Origin: Pedobacter nutrimenti
GTDB taxonomy: Bacteria; Bacteroidota; Bacteroidia; Sphingobacteriales; Sphingobacteriaceae
NCBI RefSeq assembly: GCF_003208655.1
Contig: NZ_QKLU01000002.1
Span: 126,285 to 190,284 of the forward strand
Direction: 5' to 3'
Length of the DNA: 64,000 bases
Part shown: positions 26,593-35,002 of the stretch, one piece after another
Layout of the letters: each line of letters begins with the position of its first letter
How positions within the stretch are numbered: the first letter of the stretch is position 1
The notes under the pieces: generated by a model
Database searches by the model: none
What the model was told of the DNA's origin: nothing
Seen by the model: only the letters and a program-made list of their open reading frames with translations
Program-made: the position numbers and the translations under genes

Positions 26593-27135
26593 TCAGAAAC
26601 CATCCGGTTTAAAACCGATTCTTTTTCTTGGTGGGTTAGCTTGTTCTTGCTTTTCCAACAGTTCATCCAGATAACGAAATACGATTTCCATATTCTTATC
26701 CTGATTGTCCAGCTTCGTTTTAATTTTCTCAACCTCTAAACGTAAGTCCGTATTATCTGCCAGCATATGGCGCATGCGGGTAAAAATCCGCATAATCTGA
26801 ATATTGACAGCTATGGCTATATTACTAGACAACACACCCGACAACATAGCCACCCCTTGTTCAGTAAAGGCACTAGGCGCTTGTCGTCTTCCACCCCATC
26901 TCGCTATTCCATTTTGGAAGAGCAAGTTTTTAAATTCCTCATCAGTTAAACGAAACATGAAATCGTCAGGGAACCGCTTAATATTCCTGATAACCGCCTT
27001 ATTTAAGTTACCTGTGGTTATTTGATATAATCTTGCCAAATCTTCATCCAGCATAACCTTATGACCACGAATGAAATAAATCTGGTTCATTATAATTTCG
27101 TCCGGGACAATCAGCGTCTTAGTTTCTTCACTCAT
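26593..27135 (-). CDS. ORF6N domain protein
   Basis: This is a 180-residue protein from ATG 27135; the frame extends to 27165 but the first ten codons look non-coding. The N-terminal half is an ORF6N domain, with IYFIRGHKVMLDEDLARLY, RFPDDFMFRLTDEEF and the TEQGVAMLSGVL motif near residue 85. ORF6N occurs in phage and chromosomal proteins and is thought to bind DNA. The C-terminal third is a probable coiled coil (LRLEVEKIKTKLDNQDKNME) with a basic tail. No phage genes are nearby, so it is probably a resident gene of past mobile origin. Its function is unknown. Confidence 0.85.
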   Translation of the reverse strand: MSEETKTLIVPDEIIMNQIYFIRGHKVMLDEDLARLYQITTGNLNKAVIRNIKRFPDDFMFRLTDEEFKNLLFQNGIARWGGRRQAPSAFTEQGVAMLSGVLSSNIAIAVNIQIMRIFTRMRHMLADNTDLRLEVEKIKTKLDNQDKNMEIVFRYLDELLEKQEQANPPRKRIGFKPDGF

Positions 27136-27345
27136 ATTATGATGTGTTATTAAATCCAGCGACAATAAAGCCGCCAGTTAAATTACTTCTGATTTTTAAA
27201 TAAGTGTTAATTTATTTCTTAATAACGACACGCCCCCTATTCATAACCAGAGATAACTCATTATTTTAGCGGCATTTTGAGTTATACGCTAAAAGACTCG
27301 CATATGAGGTCAGAAAAATTAAATATTCAGCCTGACCTGAAAACG

Positions 27346-27380
27346 AAAAAGCCTTCAAATTGAATAATTTGAAGGCTTTT
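27346..27380 (-). terminator. Terminator downstream of the first tRNA-Asp gene
   Basis: GCCTTCAAATT pairs with AATTTGAAGGC over a short loop (27351-27376), with A/T runs on both flanks, so on the minus strand it ends in TTTTT. It lies 13 bases after the tRNA gene and also faces the ORF6N side. Confidence 0.75.
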
Positions 27381-27393
27381 AGCTTAAAACTTG

Positions 27394-27467
27394 CGGACCG
27401 GACGGGACTCGAACCCGCGACCTCCGCCGTGACAGGGCGGCATTCTAACCAGCTGAACTACCGGTCC
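27394..27467 (-). tRNA. tRNA-Asp (GTC), copy 1
   Basis: The minus strand folds as a tRNA: acceptor GGACCGG/CCGGTCC (27461-27467 with 27395-27401), anticodon stem CCGCC/GGCGG with loop CTGTCAC, and the TTCGA of the T loop. The anticodon GTC is at 27431-27433. The discriminator is G, and CCA is not encoded. A -7 element TATATTTG (27486-27493) precedes it and the hairpin 27346-27380 follows it. It is identical to copy 2. Confidence 0.97.
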
Positions 27468-27485
27468 GTTTCCCTTTCGGGATTG

Positions 27486-27493
27486 CAAATATA
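27486..27493 (-). promoter_or_regulatory. Predicted -7 element of tRNA-Asp copy 1
   Basis: CAAATATA on the plus strand reads TATATTTG on the minus strand, matching TAnnTTTG. It is identical to the element before copy 2, but no -33 TTTG is found at the expected spacing. Confidence 0.6.
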
Positions 27494-27617
27494 AAGACTA
27501 AATTTACTTTCCTGCTATTCTGAATCATATTTTCAAATAACTATAGCGTAACCCATTGAATTTCATCCAAAATAAATACCATTAAGTAATGTAAGCTCCA
27601 TTTCGACCATTTACTTC

Positions 27618-28316
27618 CTAAGCCTTTTCTTGTTTTTTGATCAGATAAACAAACATTTCCTTTCTAACCCTAAAACCAAGTGATCCGTAGATTTCGATGG
27701 CCCGTTCATTATCTGCCGCAACATGCAAAAAGGGAATCTCTCCGGCTGCAGTGATCCGCCTAACCTGACTCAACACCAACTGCGCTGCATAACCACGCCC
27801 CGTATAACCCGGGAGTGTGCAAACGGCACTGACCTCGGCATAAGGAGCCGCGTGCATGCGCTGACCCGCCATGGCAACCAGGGTTCCGCTGTCAAAAATC
27901 CCCTGGTAATGTCCAAAATCTATCGTGCGTTCCCTAAATGGACCAGGCTTGGTGAGTTTGGTCAGGCTCAGCATTTCAGGGATGTGCGCCTCAGAAAGCT
28001 CAACAACATCTATTGTTGTGGGGACGCGGAAAACAGGCTGTTCACAAATCATCTGCCGCAGCGGAACACAGCGAAGCAGCGTCCATGGTTTAGGCAGGCT
28101 AATTTCTACAGGGGAAACCAGCCAAAAAACATCACCATAGCCTTGGCTAAATTCATACAACTCTGACAAGTTCTCCTTTGAGTTTTCTTTGAGTCCTGCA
28201 AAAGGGGCAATGTCCTGCCGATAAAACTTTACGTTGCCGGTTCCCTCCGCAATATTTTTGTTCCCGGTATTAAGCGCATTGTAGACTGGGTTATCAAGTA
28301 GATGTTGCATCCTCAT
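27618..28316 (-). CDS. GNAT-family N-acetyltransferase
   Basis: The 232-residue protein has a C-terminal GNAT fold with the acetyl-CoA loop Arg-Gly-Tyr-Ala-Ala (in LPGYTGRGYAAQLV) and the final motif DNERAIEIYGSLGFRVRKEM. The N-terminal 100 residues resemble the FR47-like or GCN5-related extension. The substrate cannot be read from sequence. It lies 21 bases after the AraC regulator gene on the same strand, so the two are probably cotranscribed, and the AraC protein may control it. The start at 28316 or the Met two codons later are both possible. Confidence 0.88.
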   Translation of the reverse strand: MRMQHLLDNPVYNALNTGNKNIAEGTGNVKFYRQDIAPFAGLKENSKENLSELYEFSQGYGDVFWLVSPVEISLPKPWTLLRCVPLRQMICEQPVFRVPTTIDVVELSEAHIPEMLSLTKLTKPGPFRERTIDFGHYQGIFDSGTLVAMAGQRMHAAPYAEVSAVCTLPGYTGRGYAAQLVLSQVRRITAAGEIPFLHVAADNERAIEIYGSLGFRVRKEMFVYLIKKQEKA

Positions 28317-28337
28317 TTTTAAAAATTAATACTGTTT

Positions 28338-29219
28338 TTAATTTAATTCCGCTTTTCCAAAACCTATCGTATCCCTATACATCTGCGGCGAGATGTCGGT
28401 ATTGATTTTGAAGAATCGGCTAAAGTAATGCTCATCGGCATAACCCAATAGCCATGCAATTTCCTTTACAGATTTATTTGTAAGATAGAGTTCCCTTTTA
28501 GCTTCGATAATGATTCTTTCTGTAATCAGACCGGTAAGTGTTTTATTAAAATAGGCTTTCACAATTTTTGCCAATGCATTGGGCGATATATTCAATAGAT
28601 CTGCATAATCACTTGCAGAGTGCTTCTTCTTGTAATTTTCCTCAATAGCAGCTTTTAACTTCCGCAGGATAAAAGGAATTTGCGTTTCTGTGAATTCCGG
28701 AGCCGAAGCTTTTAGCCGGACTTTTTCCCTGGCAATAGTTACTAAAAATATAATCAGGTTCGGTATGAGCAGTTTGTATTCCACATGCCCCTGCTCATCA
28801 AATTCTGCTTTCAACTGCTCAATGACCAGATCCAGCTTTCTTGCAGTGCTTGTATCAATAGCAATCGAGGGCTCCTGATAAATATTATTAAAAACCAGTT
28901 CGTCGCAGTTGGTTTCCTTTGGAATTTTGTGGATGCAATAAAAATCGGGATGAAACTGAATGGCGACCCCCTTAAATTCCTGATCCGTTGAAAACATAAA
29001 GGGCTGATAAGGCGAAAAGGCAAAAATTGTACCTTCATTAAAAAGATATTCTGAACAGTCGACCCTTAAAAGGCCACTGCCATCTTTTATCCAGACGACT
29101 GAATAAAAATTATTGTGTTGTAAATGATCAAAACTGCTGTTGTCCTCAAAATAGAATAGTTTAAAGGCCAGATTACCATTCTGCTGATCAATAAGCGTAA
29201 AAACATGATCTTTTTTCAT
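28338..29219 (-). CDS. AraC-family transcriptional regulator
   Basis: This 293-residue regulator has an N-terminal cupin-like sensor domain (about residues 15-150; YLFNEGTIFAFSPYQPFMF) and two C-terminal AraC helix-turn-helix units (about 195-285; SASDYADLLNISPNALAKIV and VKEIAWLLGYADEHYFSRFF). The second carries the typical ending of the family. It is followed by the GNAT gene after 21 bases and lies between two tRNA-Asp genes. The ligand and targets are unknown. Regulation of the neighbouring acetyltransferase is the simplest inference. Confidence 0.93.
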   Translation of the reverse strand: MKKDHVFTLIDQQNGNLAFKLFYFEDNSSFDHLQHNNFYSVVWIKDGSGLLRVDCSEYLFNEGTIFAFSPYQPFMFSTDQEFKGVAIQFHPDFYCIHKIPKETNCDELVFNNIYQEPSIAIDTSTARKLDLVIEQLKAEFDEQGHVEYKLLIPNLIIFLVTIAREKVRLKASAPEFTETQIPFILRKLKAAIEENYKKKHSASDYADLLNISPNALAKIVKAYFNKTLTGLITERIIIEAKRELYLTNKSVKEIAWLLGYADEHYFSRFFKINTDISPQMYRDTIGFGKAELN

Positions 29220-29475
29220 AAAGTAAAATTAAAACATTGTTCCCCATATTTAAGCGGCTTGAACTTATGCTTAGTAATGTCCTACCATCCTAGCACTTAT
29301 CAGCTTTACAAAGGTGTCCAGGCAATTTTTTTCTAAGAATGGAGAATCAGAGCTTTAAGATGGATAATTTTATCTCCGGGCCGGACTGTTATAATGATAT
29401 AGGAAACGTTGCAATCACGCTGAATTCGCTGATTTACCTCTTATTTTGGTCAATCAAGAATATTCTTTTACAACA

Positions 29476-29507
29476 AAAAAGCCCTAACTTTTTCAAGTTA
29501 AGGCTTT
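29476..29507 (-). terminator. Terminator downstream of the second tRNA-Asp gene
   Basis: AGCCTTAACTT and AAGTTAGGGCT pair on the minus strand, with one G-U pair and a four-base loop, and run into six T residues. It lies a few bases after tRNA-Asp copy 2. Confidence 0.75.
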
Positions 29508-29508
29508 C

Positions 29509-29612
29509 TGCGGACCGGACGGGACTCGAACCCGCGACCTCCGCCGTGACAGGGCGGCATTCTAACCAGCTGAACTACCGGTCCGTTGTTCCCTTTCTGG
29601 ATTGCAAATATA
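29509..29612. repeat. Second copy of the ~100-bp tRNA-Asp direct repeat
   Basis: Compared with 27392-27493 this copy has GTT where the first has T in the leader and one T for G; the tRNA itself is unchanged. Confidence 0.9.
29511..29584 (-). tRNA. tRNA-Asp (GTC), copy 2
   Basis: This copy is identical in sequence to copy 1 over all 74 bases, with anticodon GTC at 29548-29550 and no encoded CCA. A complete promoter precedes it (29605-29635), unlike copy 1, and a hairpin terminator follows it. Confidence 0.97.
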
Positions 29613-29635
29613 GGGTCTTTATTTATATTCGCAAA
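29605..29635 (-). promoter_or_regulatory. Predicted promoter of tRNA-Asp copy 2
   Basis: On the minus strand TTTG (complement of 29632-29635) is followed after 19 bases by TATATTTG (complement of 29605-29612). This is an exact match to the Bacteroidota promoter pattern, 20 bases before the tRNA. It lies only 26 bases after the release factor gene's stop codon. Confidence 0.8.
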
Positions 29636-29661
29636 CTATTTTTTAAAATAATTGTAAGTCC

Positions 29662-30735
29662 TTAAATAACAGAACCTTCCTTCATTTTTTCTGCATTCTC
29701 TGCAAACTGAAGCGCATCAATCAGCTCCTGAACACCACCATCCATCACCCCGTTAAGGTTGTAAAGGGTCAAGCCGATGCGGTGATCAGTTACCCTGCCC
29801 TGAGGATAATTATAGGTTCTGATCTTTGCAGAACGGTCACCGGTAGATACCATCGTCTTACGTCTGGCTGCAATGTCTCCGTTCTTTTTTTGCAATTCAA
29901 TGTCATAAAGTTTACTCCGCAGCATTTCCATGGCGATCACCCGGTTACCCAACTGGGAGCGCTCCTGCTGGCAAACCACCACAATACCAGAAGGCTTATG
30001 GGTTAACTGTACTTTGGTTTCCACCTTGTTTACGTTCTGTCCACCAGCACCACCAGAACGGGAGGTCTGCAATTCAATATCTGCAGGATTGATGTAAAGA
30101 TCAATTTCCTCTGCTTCGGGCAATACCGCAACAGAAGCAGCCGAAGTGTGCACACGTCCCTGGGTTTCTGTATCCGGAACACGCTGAACCCGGTGTACAC
30201 CCGATTCATATTTCAACTGCCCGTAAACGTCTTCTCCGCTCACTTTAAGAATCACCTCCTTATAGCCTCCTGCTGTTCCTTCGGTCACATCCACCGTTTC
30301 TACTCTCCACCCCTTTTGCTCAAAGAAGCGGGTATACATCCGGTAAAGGTCTCCGGCAAATAAGGCCGCTTCATCACCACCGGTACCACCCCTGATTTCA
30401 AAGACTGCATTTTTACCGTCTTCAGGATCCACAGGGATCAGCATTACACGGACTTTATCTTCCAGCTCTTCCTGTTGTTTCAGCAGCAGGTCCAATTCTT
30501 CTTTGGCCATTTCACGCATCTCCTGATCTTTTTCTGTGCTCAGAATTTCTTTATTGGCCTCGATATTACTCATCACGTTTTTGTAGATCTTATATTGCTC
30601 TACAATTTTGCTTAAGTCTTTGTACTCTTTGTTTAACTGTGCGAAACGCTTCATATCCTGAACCGTATCAGGATTGCTCAACTGCTCTTCTACATCTTCC
30701 CAACGCAGTTTAATTGCTTCTAATTTTTCTAACAT
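29662..30735 (-). CDS. prfA: Peptide chain release factor 1
   Basis: RF1 ends translation at UAA and UAG codons. The protein is 357 residues from ATG 30735; nine further codons lie upstream in frame, but [19 protein letters not shown] is the typical start. The GGQ motif that triggers peptidyl-tRNA hydrolysis is present in [15 protein letters not shown]. The segment [18 protein letters not shown] identifies RF1 rather than RF2. No internal frameshift is present, as RF2 genes often have. It is followed by tRNA-Asp copy 2, which has its own promoter. Confidence 0.95.
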   Translation of the reverse strand: MLEKLEAIKLRWEDVEEQLSNPDTVQDMKRFAQLNKEYKDLSKIVEQYKIYKNVMSNIEANKEILSTEKDQEMREMAKEELDLLLKQQEELEDKVRVMLIPVDPEDGKNAVFEIRGGTGGDEAALFAGDLYRMYTRFFEQKGWRVETVDVTEGTAGGYKEVILKVSGEDVYGQLKYESGVHRVQRVPDTETQGRVHTSAASVAVLPEAEEIDLYINPADIELQTSRSGGAGGQNVNKVETKVQLTHKPSGIVVVCQQERSQLGNRVIAMEMLRSKLYDIELQKKNGDIAARRKTMVSTGDRSAKIRTYNYPQGRVTDHRIGLTLYNLNGVMDGGVQELIDALQFAENAEKMKEGSVI

Positions 30736-30849
30736 ATCTTTCTTCAGAAAATTAAATTTCACTTTTCATCAGCAAAACGACCTGTTCTATGCAGGAAAAC
30801 TGATGTTGTGTTATTTATTTGGACCGCAAAAATACGATTTTTCAGTCAA

Positions 30850-31596
30850 TTATTTGCTTTCAAAATATTTAAGGCTTAGCTCATTGCCATCAAAAACAGC
30901 ATAGGAATTAAATTTGAGCCATTCCCCAAGGTTTACATAACGGCTTTTATCATTGAGCTGCAGGTCCAGAGGAAGGTGTCTGTGCCCAAAAATAAAATAA
31001 TCGTAATGCGTTTTTTGAAGCTGCTCTTTTGCATAAATGGCCAGCCATTCTTTGTCTTCACCCCAAAAGGTCTCTTCTGAGCTGTTCGCAGCCCTGCTTC
31101 CGGATGACCAGGCATTGGCAATGCCCAAACCTATTCTTGGTGGAACCAGGGAAAACAACCACTGGCAAACCGGGTTCCTGAAGATTTTCCTCAGGAATTT
31201 ATATTTTTTATCACCAGGCCCAAGTCCGTCACCGTGGTGCAGGTAAAATTTTTTGCCATTTCTTTCCATCACCAGTTCATCGCTGACCACCTGAATGCCC
31301 ATCTCTTTGGAAAAATAATCCTTTACCCACATGTCGTGGTTACCTTTAAAGAAATAGATTTTTATTCCGTTATCAGACATCTGCGCCAGTTTACCCTGCA
31401 GGCGGACAAAACCTTTTGGTACAACAGTATGGTATTCAAACCAGAAATCGAAAATATCGCCCATCAGAAAGAGTTCTGCACAAGAGGGTTCAATTTCATT
31501 CAGCCAGCGCAGAATACGTTTTTCACGAATGCTGCTTACCTCCTGATTGGGTGCCCCAAGATGAAAATCAGAGGCAAAATAGATGTTCTTAGCCAT
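30850..31596 (-). CDS. lpxH: UDP-2,3-diacylglucosamine diphosphatase (LpxH type)
   Basis: LpxH removes UMP from UDP-2,3-diacylglucosamine to give lipid X in lipid A synthesis. This 248-residue metallophosphoesterase has the family metal motifs in order: ASDFHLG, GDIFDFW, KGNHDMW, LHHGDGLG and FGHRHLP. From ATG 31596 the protein starts MAKNIYFASDFHLG; an in-frame Met four codons earlier is less likely. It is cytoplasmic and peripheral to the inner membrane. It lies upstream of prfA on the same strand with 114 bases between them. Confidence 0.93.
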   Translation of the reverse strand: MAKNIYFASDFHLGAPNQEVSSIREKRILRWLNEIEPSCAELFLMGDIFDFWFEYHTVVPKGFVRLQGKLAQMSDNGIKIYFFKGNHDMWVKDYFSKEMGIQVVSDELVMERNGKKFYLHHGDGLGPGDKKYKFLRKIFRNPVCQWLFSLVPPRIGLGIANAWSSGSRAANSSEETFWGEDKEWLAIYAKEQLQKTHYDYFIFGHRHLPLDLQLNDKSRYVNLGEWLKFNSYAVFDGNELSLKYFESK

Positions 31597-31725
31597 GGAT
31601 ATGGACAAAGATAAACAAATTTCAATCGCTCTTTTGTCAAAAAGTACGACAACTTATCTAGATTATTTCTTAATAGCCCTATTATTAAAACAAAAGTTTG
31701 TAAATTCGCCACAAATTTTAAATAC

Positions 31726-32736
31726 ATGATTTCTACAGATATAGCCATCATTGGCGCCGGCCCCGTAGGTTTATTTGCAATTTTTGAAGCAGGACTACTT
31801 AAAATGCGCTGCCATTTAATTGATTATCTTCCACAGGTTGGCGGTCAGTTATCCGAAATATACCCTAAAAAACCAATTTATGACATTCCTGGTTACCCAA
31901 CTGTTTTGGCTCAGGAGCTGATTGACAATTTAATGGAACAAGGTAAGCCTTTCCATCCTGGTTTTACTTTAGGAGAGCGTATTGAGGGTCTGGAGAAACG
32001 TGGGGAAGCAGATTTTGTTCTGACCACCAACATGGGGACCATTATAGAATCAAAAGTTGTGGTGATTGCCGGTGGACTGGGTTGTTTTGAACCCCGTAAA
32101 CCAGCCGTAGCCGGATTAGAGCAATTTGAAAATGGCCGTGGGGTCAATTATATGATCCTTGATCCGGAACAATATCGTGGTCAGAAAATGGTTATTGCGG
32201 GCGGTGGCGACTCTGCCCTGGACTGGACCATCTTTTTGGCAGATGTTGTTGAAGAACTGACCCTGGTTCACCGAAGCGAAAGCTTCCGCGGTGCCCCTGA
32301 TTCTGTCAACAAAGTAATGGCCCTGGCAGAAAGCGGACGCATTAACCTGATCCTGAACAGCAACTTAAATTCAGTGTCCGGTTCAGGAAAACTGGAAAAT
32401 GTAGAAATCATTCACAATAAAACATTGGAACCGACAAATGTTGCGGCCGATCACCTGATTCCCTTATTTGGATTGAGCCCGAAATTAGGTCCTATTGAAC
32501 AATGGAACCTGAACATCAGCAAAAGTGCCATAGAGGTCAATACAGATGATTATTCAACCAACATTCCGGGTATATATGCGATTGGTGACATCAATACCTA
32601 CACCAATAAATTAAAACTGATTCTTTGCGGTTTCCATGAAGCAGCTTTAATGAGTCACAGCGCTTATCAGTACATGAACCCTGGTGTTAAGTATACCATG
32701 AAATATACAACGGTAAATGGTGTAACTGAATTCTAA
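31726..32736 (+). CDS. Ferredoxin--NADP reductase, thioredoxin-reductase-like type
   Basis: The 336-residue flavoprotein has the FAD motif GAGPVG (residues 10-15), a second nucleotide motif GGGDSALDW near residue 163 for NADP(H) and the C-terminal IPGIYAIGDINTY. It lacks the Cys-x-x-Cys of thioredoxin reductase, as expected for the ferredoxin reductase subgroup found in Bacteroidota and Chlorobi. It ends two bases before the ferredoxin gene, so the two form an operon, and the neighbour is likely its electron partner. It may reduce ferredoxin with NADPH for biosynthetic or cluster-assembly reactions. Confidence 0.9.
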   Translation: MISTDIAIIGAGPVGLFAIFEAGLLKMRCHLIDYLPQVGGQLSEIYPKKPIYDIPGYPTVLAQELIDNLMEQGKPFHPGFTLGERIEGLEKRGEADFVLTTNMGTIIESKVVVIAGGLGCFEPRKPAVAGLEQFENGRGVNYMILDPEQYRGQKMVIAGGGDSALDWTIFLADVVEELTLVHRSESFRGAPDSVNKVMALAESGRINLILNSNLNSVSGSGKLENVEIIHNKTLEPTNVAADHLIPLFGLSPKLGPIEQWNLNISKSAIEVNTDDYSTNIPGIYAIGDINTYTNKLKLILCGFHEAALMSHSAYQYMNPGVKYTMKYTTVNGVTEF

Positions 32737-32738
32737 AC

Positions 32739-33071
32739 ATGGATCCGAACAATATCAATATACACGTACAGAACCCCGATGGTTCTTTAACCTCACTTGA
32801 AGCCCCTGTAGACATGGGGCTTAGCTTAATGGAATTTCTAAAGGCTTGTGAATACGACATTCTTGCCACCTGTGGTGGTATGGCACTTTGTGCCACCTGC
32901 TGCGTGGATGTCCTGGAAGGTGAGGAAAAATTAAACGAGATGTCAGATGACGAATATGCCATGCTCGATACCCTTCCGGATTTGCTGCCCAATTCCAGAC
33001 TGGCCTGCCAGCTGCAATTAAACCCGGCAATGGAAGGATTAAAAATCAAACTTCACGACGGGATTGCTTAA
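32739..33071 (+). CDS. 2Fe-2S ferredoxin
   Basis: This 110-residue adrenodoxin-like ferredoxin carries the four cluster ligands: Cys45, Cys51 and Cys54 in ATCGGMALCATC, and Cys90 in SRLACQLQL. It is two bases after the ferredoxin reductase gene and is very probably its redox partner. The stop codon overlaps that of the convergent S41 protease gene in the tetranucleotide TTAA, with no terminator between the two. Confidence 0.92.
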   Translation: MDPNNINIHVQNPDGSLTSLEAPVDMGLSLMEFLKACEYDILATCGGMALCATCCVDVLEGEEKLNEMSDDEYAMLDTLPDLLPNSRLACQLQLNPAMEGLKIKLHDGIA

Positions 33072-34756
33072 TTGTCCATCGCCGGGCTTTTTTTAGCCGG
33101 ATCACCGATGGTTTTGTATTCCCCGTCTCCCTTTAAAATTACAAGCATTTTCGCTTTATTGTTCAGGATTGCTTTAGCAGCATCCAGTTCTTTATCGTAC
33201 TGAAATGCTTGTAATACTTTTCCTTTTTCAAAATAGTAGCGGCTCACAATCTGCGTTTCCAAAAATCTTTTGATCTCCTCCTTATGCGTAAAGAGGTCTT
33301 CTTTTTTTGCAGTCAGCATTTTTGCCCTCAGGTCTTCAAGGTCTGCCTTAACAACATCCAGCTTATTTTCTTTTTCTGCTTCTGTTTTTAAGTCCGTCAG
33401 CAAACGTTCTGTATTGGAAGTATACTTATAGTCCTTATTGGCAAGAGAGGCCGCAAAACGACTGTAATCGGGATCGGATAGTTTAAATTCAGCAGCCGGG
33501 GCAATTTCTTTATGTTCCTTTTTATAGCTGTTGGCAAAATCAAAAAACAACACCTTATTGATCAGTGAAATGGTTACCGGGCTGTACTTTCTGGCTGTCA
33601 CATAAACATCGGGGTATACACCATTTCCATTATACACATTACGTCCTGCCCTGGTATTGAATTTTGTAATTAAGGAATCTGCAATTTTTATCCGCTTCCC
33701 GTTTACACTTTTTTGCGAATAATCAACCGCCTGAATACATCTTCCCGATGGGGTATAGTATTTGGCAACAGTCACTTTAACCAGGCTGTTGTAAGGAAGG
33801 TTAAAGGTTTGCTGAACCAGTCCTTTTCCATAACTCCGCTGACCAACAATCACCGCCCTGTCTAAATCCTGTAAGGCACCTGCAACGATCTCCGAGGCAG
33901 AGGCAGAAGAACCGCTCACCAAAACCACCAGGGGCAAATCGGGAACCAGGGGATCACTAACGGTTTTGTAGGTAATCGTCTTTTCCGGATTACGACCTTT
34001 TTGGGTAACAATTAATACGCCTTTATTGACAAACAGGTTCACAATTTTTACCGCTTCCTGCAAAATACCTCCACCATTATAGCGCAGATCGAGCACAAAG
34101 CCTTTAGGCTGGTTTTTTCCCAGACCAACTACCGCATCTTTAACTTCCTGGGCAGAATTCTCCAGAAATTTATCCAGCCGGATGTAGGCAATATCGTTCA
34201 CCATTCCCGAATAGCTTACGTTTGGAAGTTTGATTTCTTCCCGCACCAGCGTTTTATTTAAAACCGCACCGTCCCGGACAACAACCAGATCAAGGGAAGA
34301 GCCTTTGGGTCCGCGCAAAAGTTGGGTAATCTGGCTTCTTTCCTTTCCCTTTACATCTATGCCGGATATCTTCACAAATTGATCCCCAGGCCTGATGTCC
34401 TGTTTATTTGCGGGGCAACCTTCTGTTACCTCATTGACAAAAAGCTTGCCTTCAATGAAAACGGTACTTGCTCCTATTCCGCCAAACTGTGTGCTTACAT
34501 ATTTGAGTTTATAGTCTTCTATTTCAGATTCCGGAATGTACTCGGTATAGGGGTCAAGGCTATCCAACATCGCATCTACCCCTGTTTTCATGAGCGTAGA
34601 AGGATTGGTTTCATCCACATAGTTGATGCTGATTTCCTTATACAGGGAAGCAAAAATATCCAGGTTTTTGGATACCTGAAAAAGATCTTCTTTAAAGGAC
34701 CAGGTTAAAGCGGCTGCAGAAAACAGCGCGACAGCAATAAAGGTTTTTTTTATCAT
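33068..34756 (-). CDS. S41 C-terminal processing peptidase with PDZ domain
   Basis: This 562-residue protease cleaves proteins from the C-terminus in the periplasm. It has an N-terminal signal or anchor (AVALFSAAALTWSF), a PDZ domain (about residues 75-165), and a catalytic core with the Ser in VSGSSASASEIVAGALQ (about residue 285) and the Lys in SYGKGLVQ (about 310). A C-terminal region of about 200 residues, rich in charged helices (LKTEAEKENKLDVVKADLED), follows. It overlaps the small gene at 34753-34974 by four bases (ATGA), which implies translational coupling. Cell-wall or signalling substrates are likely but not shown. Confidence 0.93.
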   Translation of the reverse strand: MIKKTFIAVALFSAAALTWSFKEDLFQVSKNLDIFASLYKEISINYVDETNPSTLMKTGVDAMLDSLDPYTEYIPESEIEDYKLKYVSTQFGGIGASTVFIEGKLFVNEVTEGCPANKQDIRPGDQFVKISGIDVKGKERSQITQLLRGPKGSSLDLVVVRDGAVLNKTLVREEIKLPNVSYSGMVNDIAYIRLDKFLENSAQEVKDAVVGLGKNQPKGFVLDLRYNGGGILQEAVKIVNLFVNKGVLIVTQKGRNPEKTITYKTVSDPLVPDLPLVVLVSGSSASASEIVAGALQDLDRAVIVGQRSYGKGLVQQTFNLPYNSLVKVTVAKYYTPSGRCIQAVDYSQKSVNGKRIKIADSLITKFNTRAGRNVYNGNGVYPDVYVTARKYSPVTISLINKVLFFDFANSYKKEHKEIAPAAEFKLSDPDYSRFAASLANKDYKYTSNTERLLTDLKTEAEKENKLDVVKADLEDLRAKMLTAKKEDLFTHKEEIKRFLETQIVSRYYFEKGKVLQAFQYDKELDAAKAILNNKAKMLVILKGDGEYKTIGDPAKKSPAMDN

Positions 34757-34974
34757 AAGCGGTTACCATCTGGATCGGCTAAAGCCTTATTGATGGTAAA
34801 TTCAACATATTTTCTGTCCCTGTTAGTCAGTTCCATTAAGCGTGTAACCAGTTCTTCTTCATGACCCGGTGTAAAAGGAATTTCTTCCTGTACCAGTTCA
34901 CGGTATTTTCTTAAAAACTTGATCTTAACTTTTTGCGCAGTTTCAGGGGTCAGTGTAAAATTTGCCATATGCAA
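34753..34974 (-). CDS. Small protein coupled to the S41 protease
   Basis: This is a 73-residue, highly charged soluble protein without signal peptide or known domain; ATG 34968 two codons in may be the real start. It is predicted to be helical. Its TGA stop overlaps the protease ATG in ATGA. It follows the amidase gene by 28 bases. An obligate link to the protease is suggested by the overlap. A similar fit would be a small adaptor, but I do not recognise the family. Confidence 0.7.
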   Translation of the reverse strand: MHMANFTLTPETAQKVKIKFLRKYRELVQEEIPFTPGHEEELVTRLMELTNRDRKYVEFTINKALADPDGNRL

Positions 34975-35002
34975 AAATATAAATAATTGTAATAAGGTAA
35001 AT

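Larger units (their letters stand above)
27392..27493. repeat. First copy of a ~100-bp direct repeat carrying tRNA-Asp
   Basis: This block repeats at 29509-29612 with only a 2-base indel and one substitution, all in the leader. It contains the entire tRNA and its -7 box. The two copies are in the same orientation, 2.1 kb apart. Confidence 0.9.

Noticed and set aside
27468..29510. Integrated mobile island between the tRNA genes
   Set aside because: No integrase, transposase or att-like ends were found; only a duplicated tRNA flanking two ordinary genes.
29339..29665. 108-codon plus-strand frame
   Set aside because: Its C-terminal part (RTGLEPATSAVTGR) is the antisense reading of the tRNA-Asp gene, a well-known annotation artefact.
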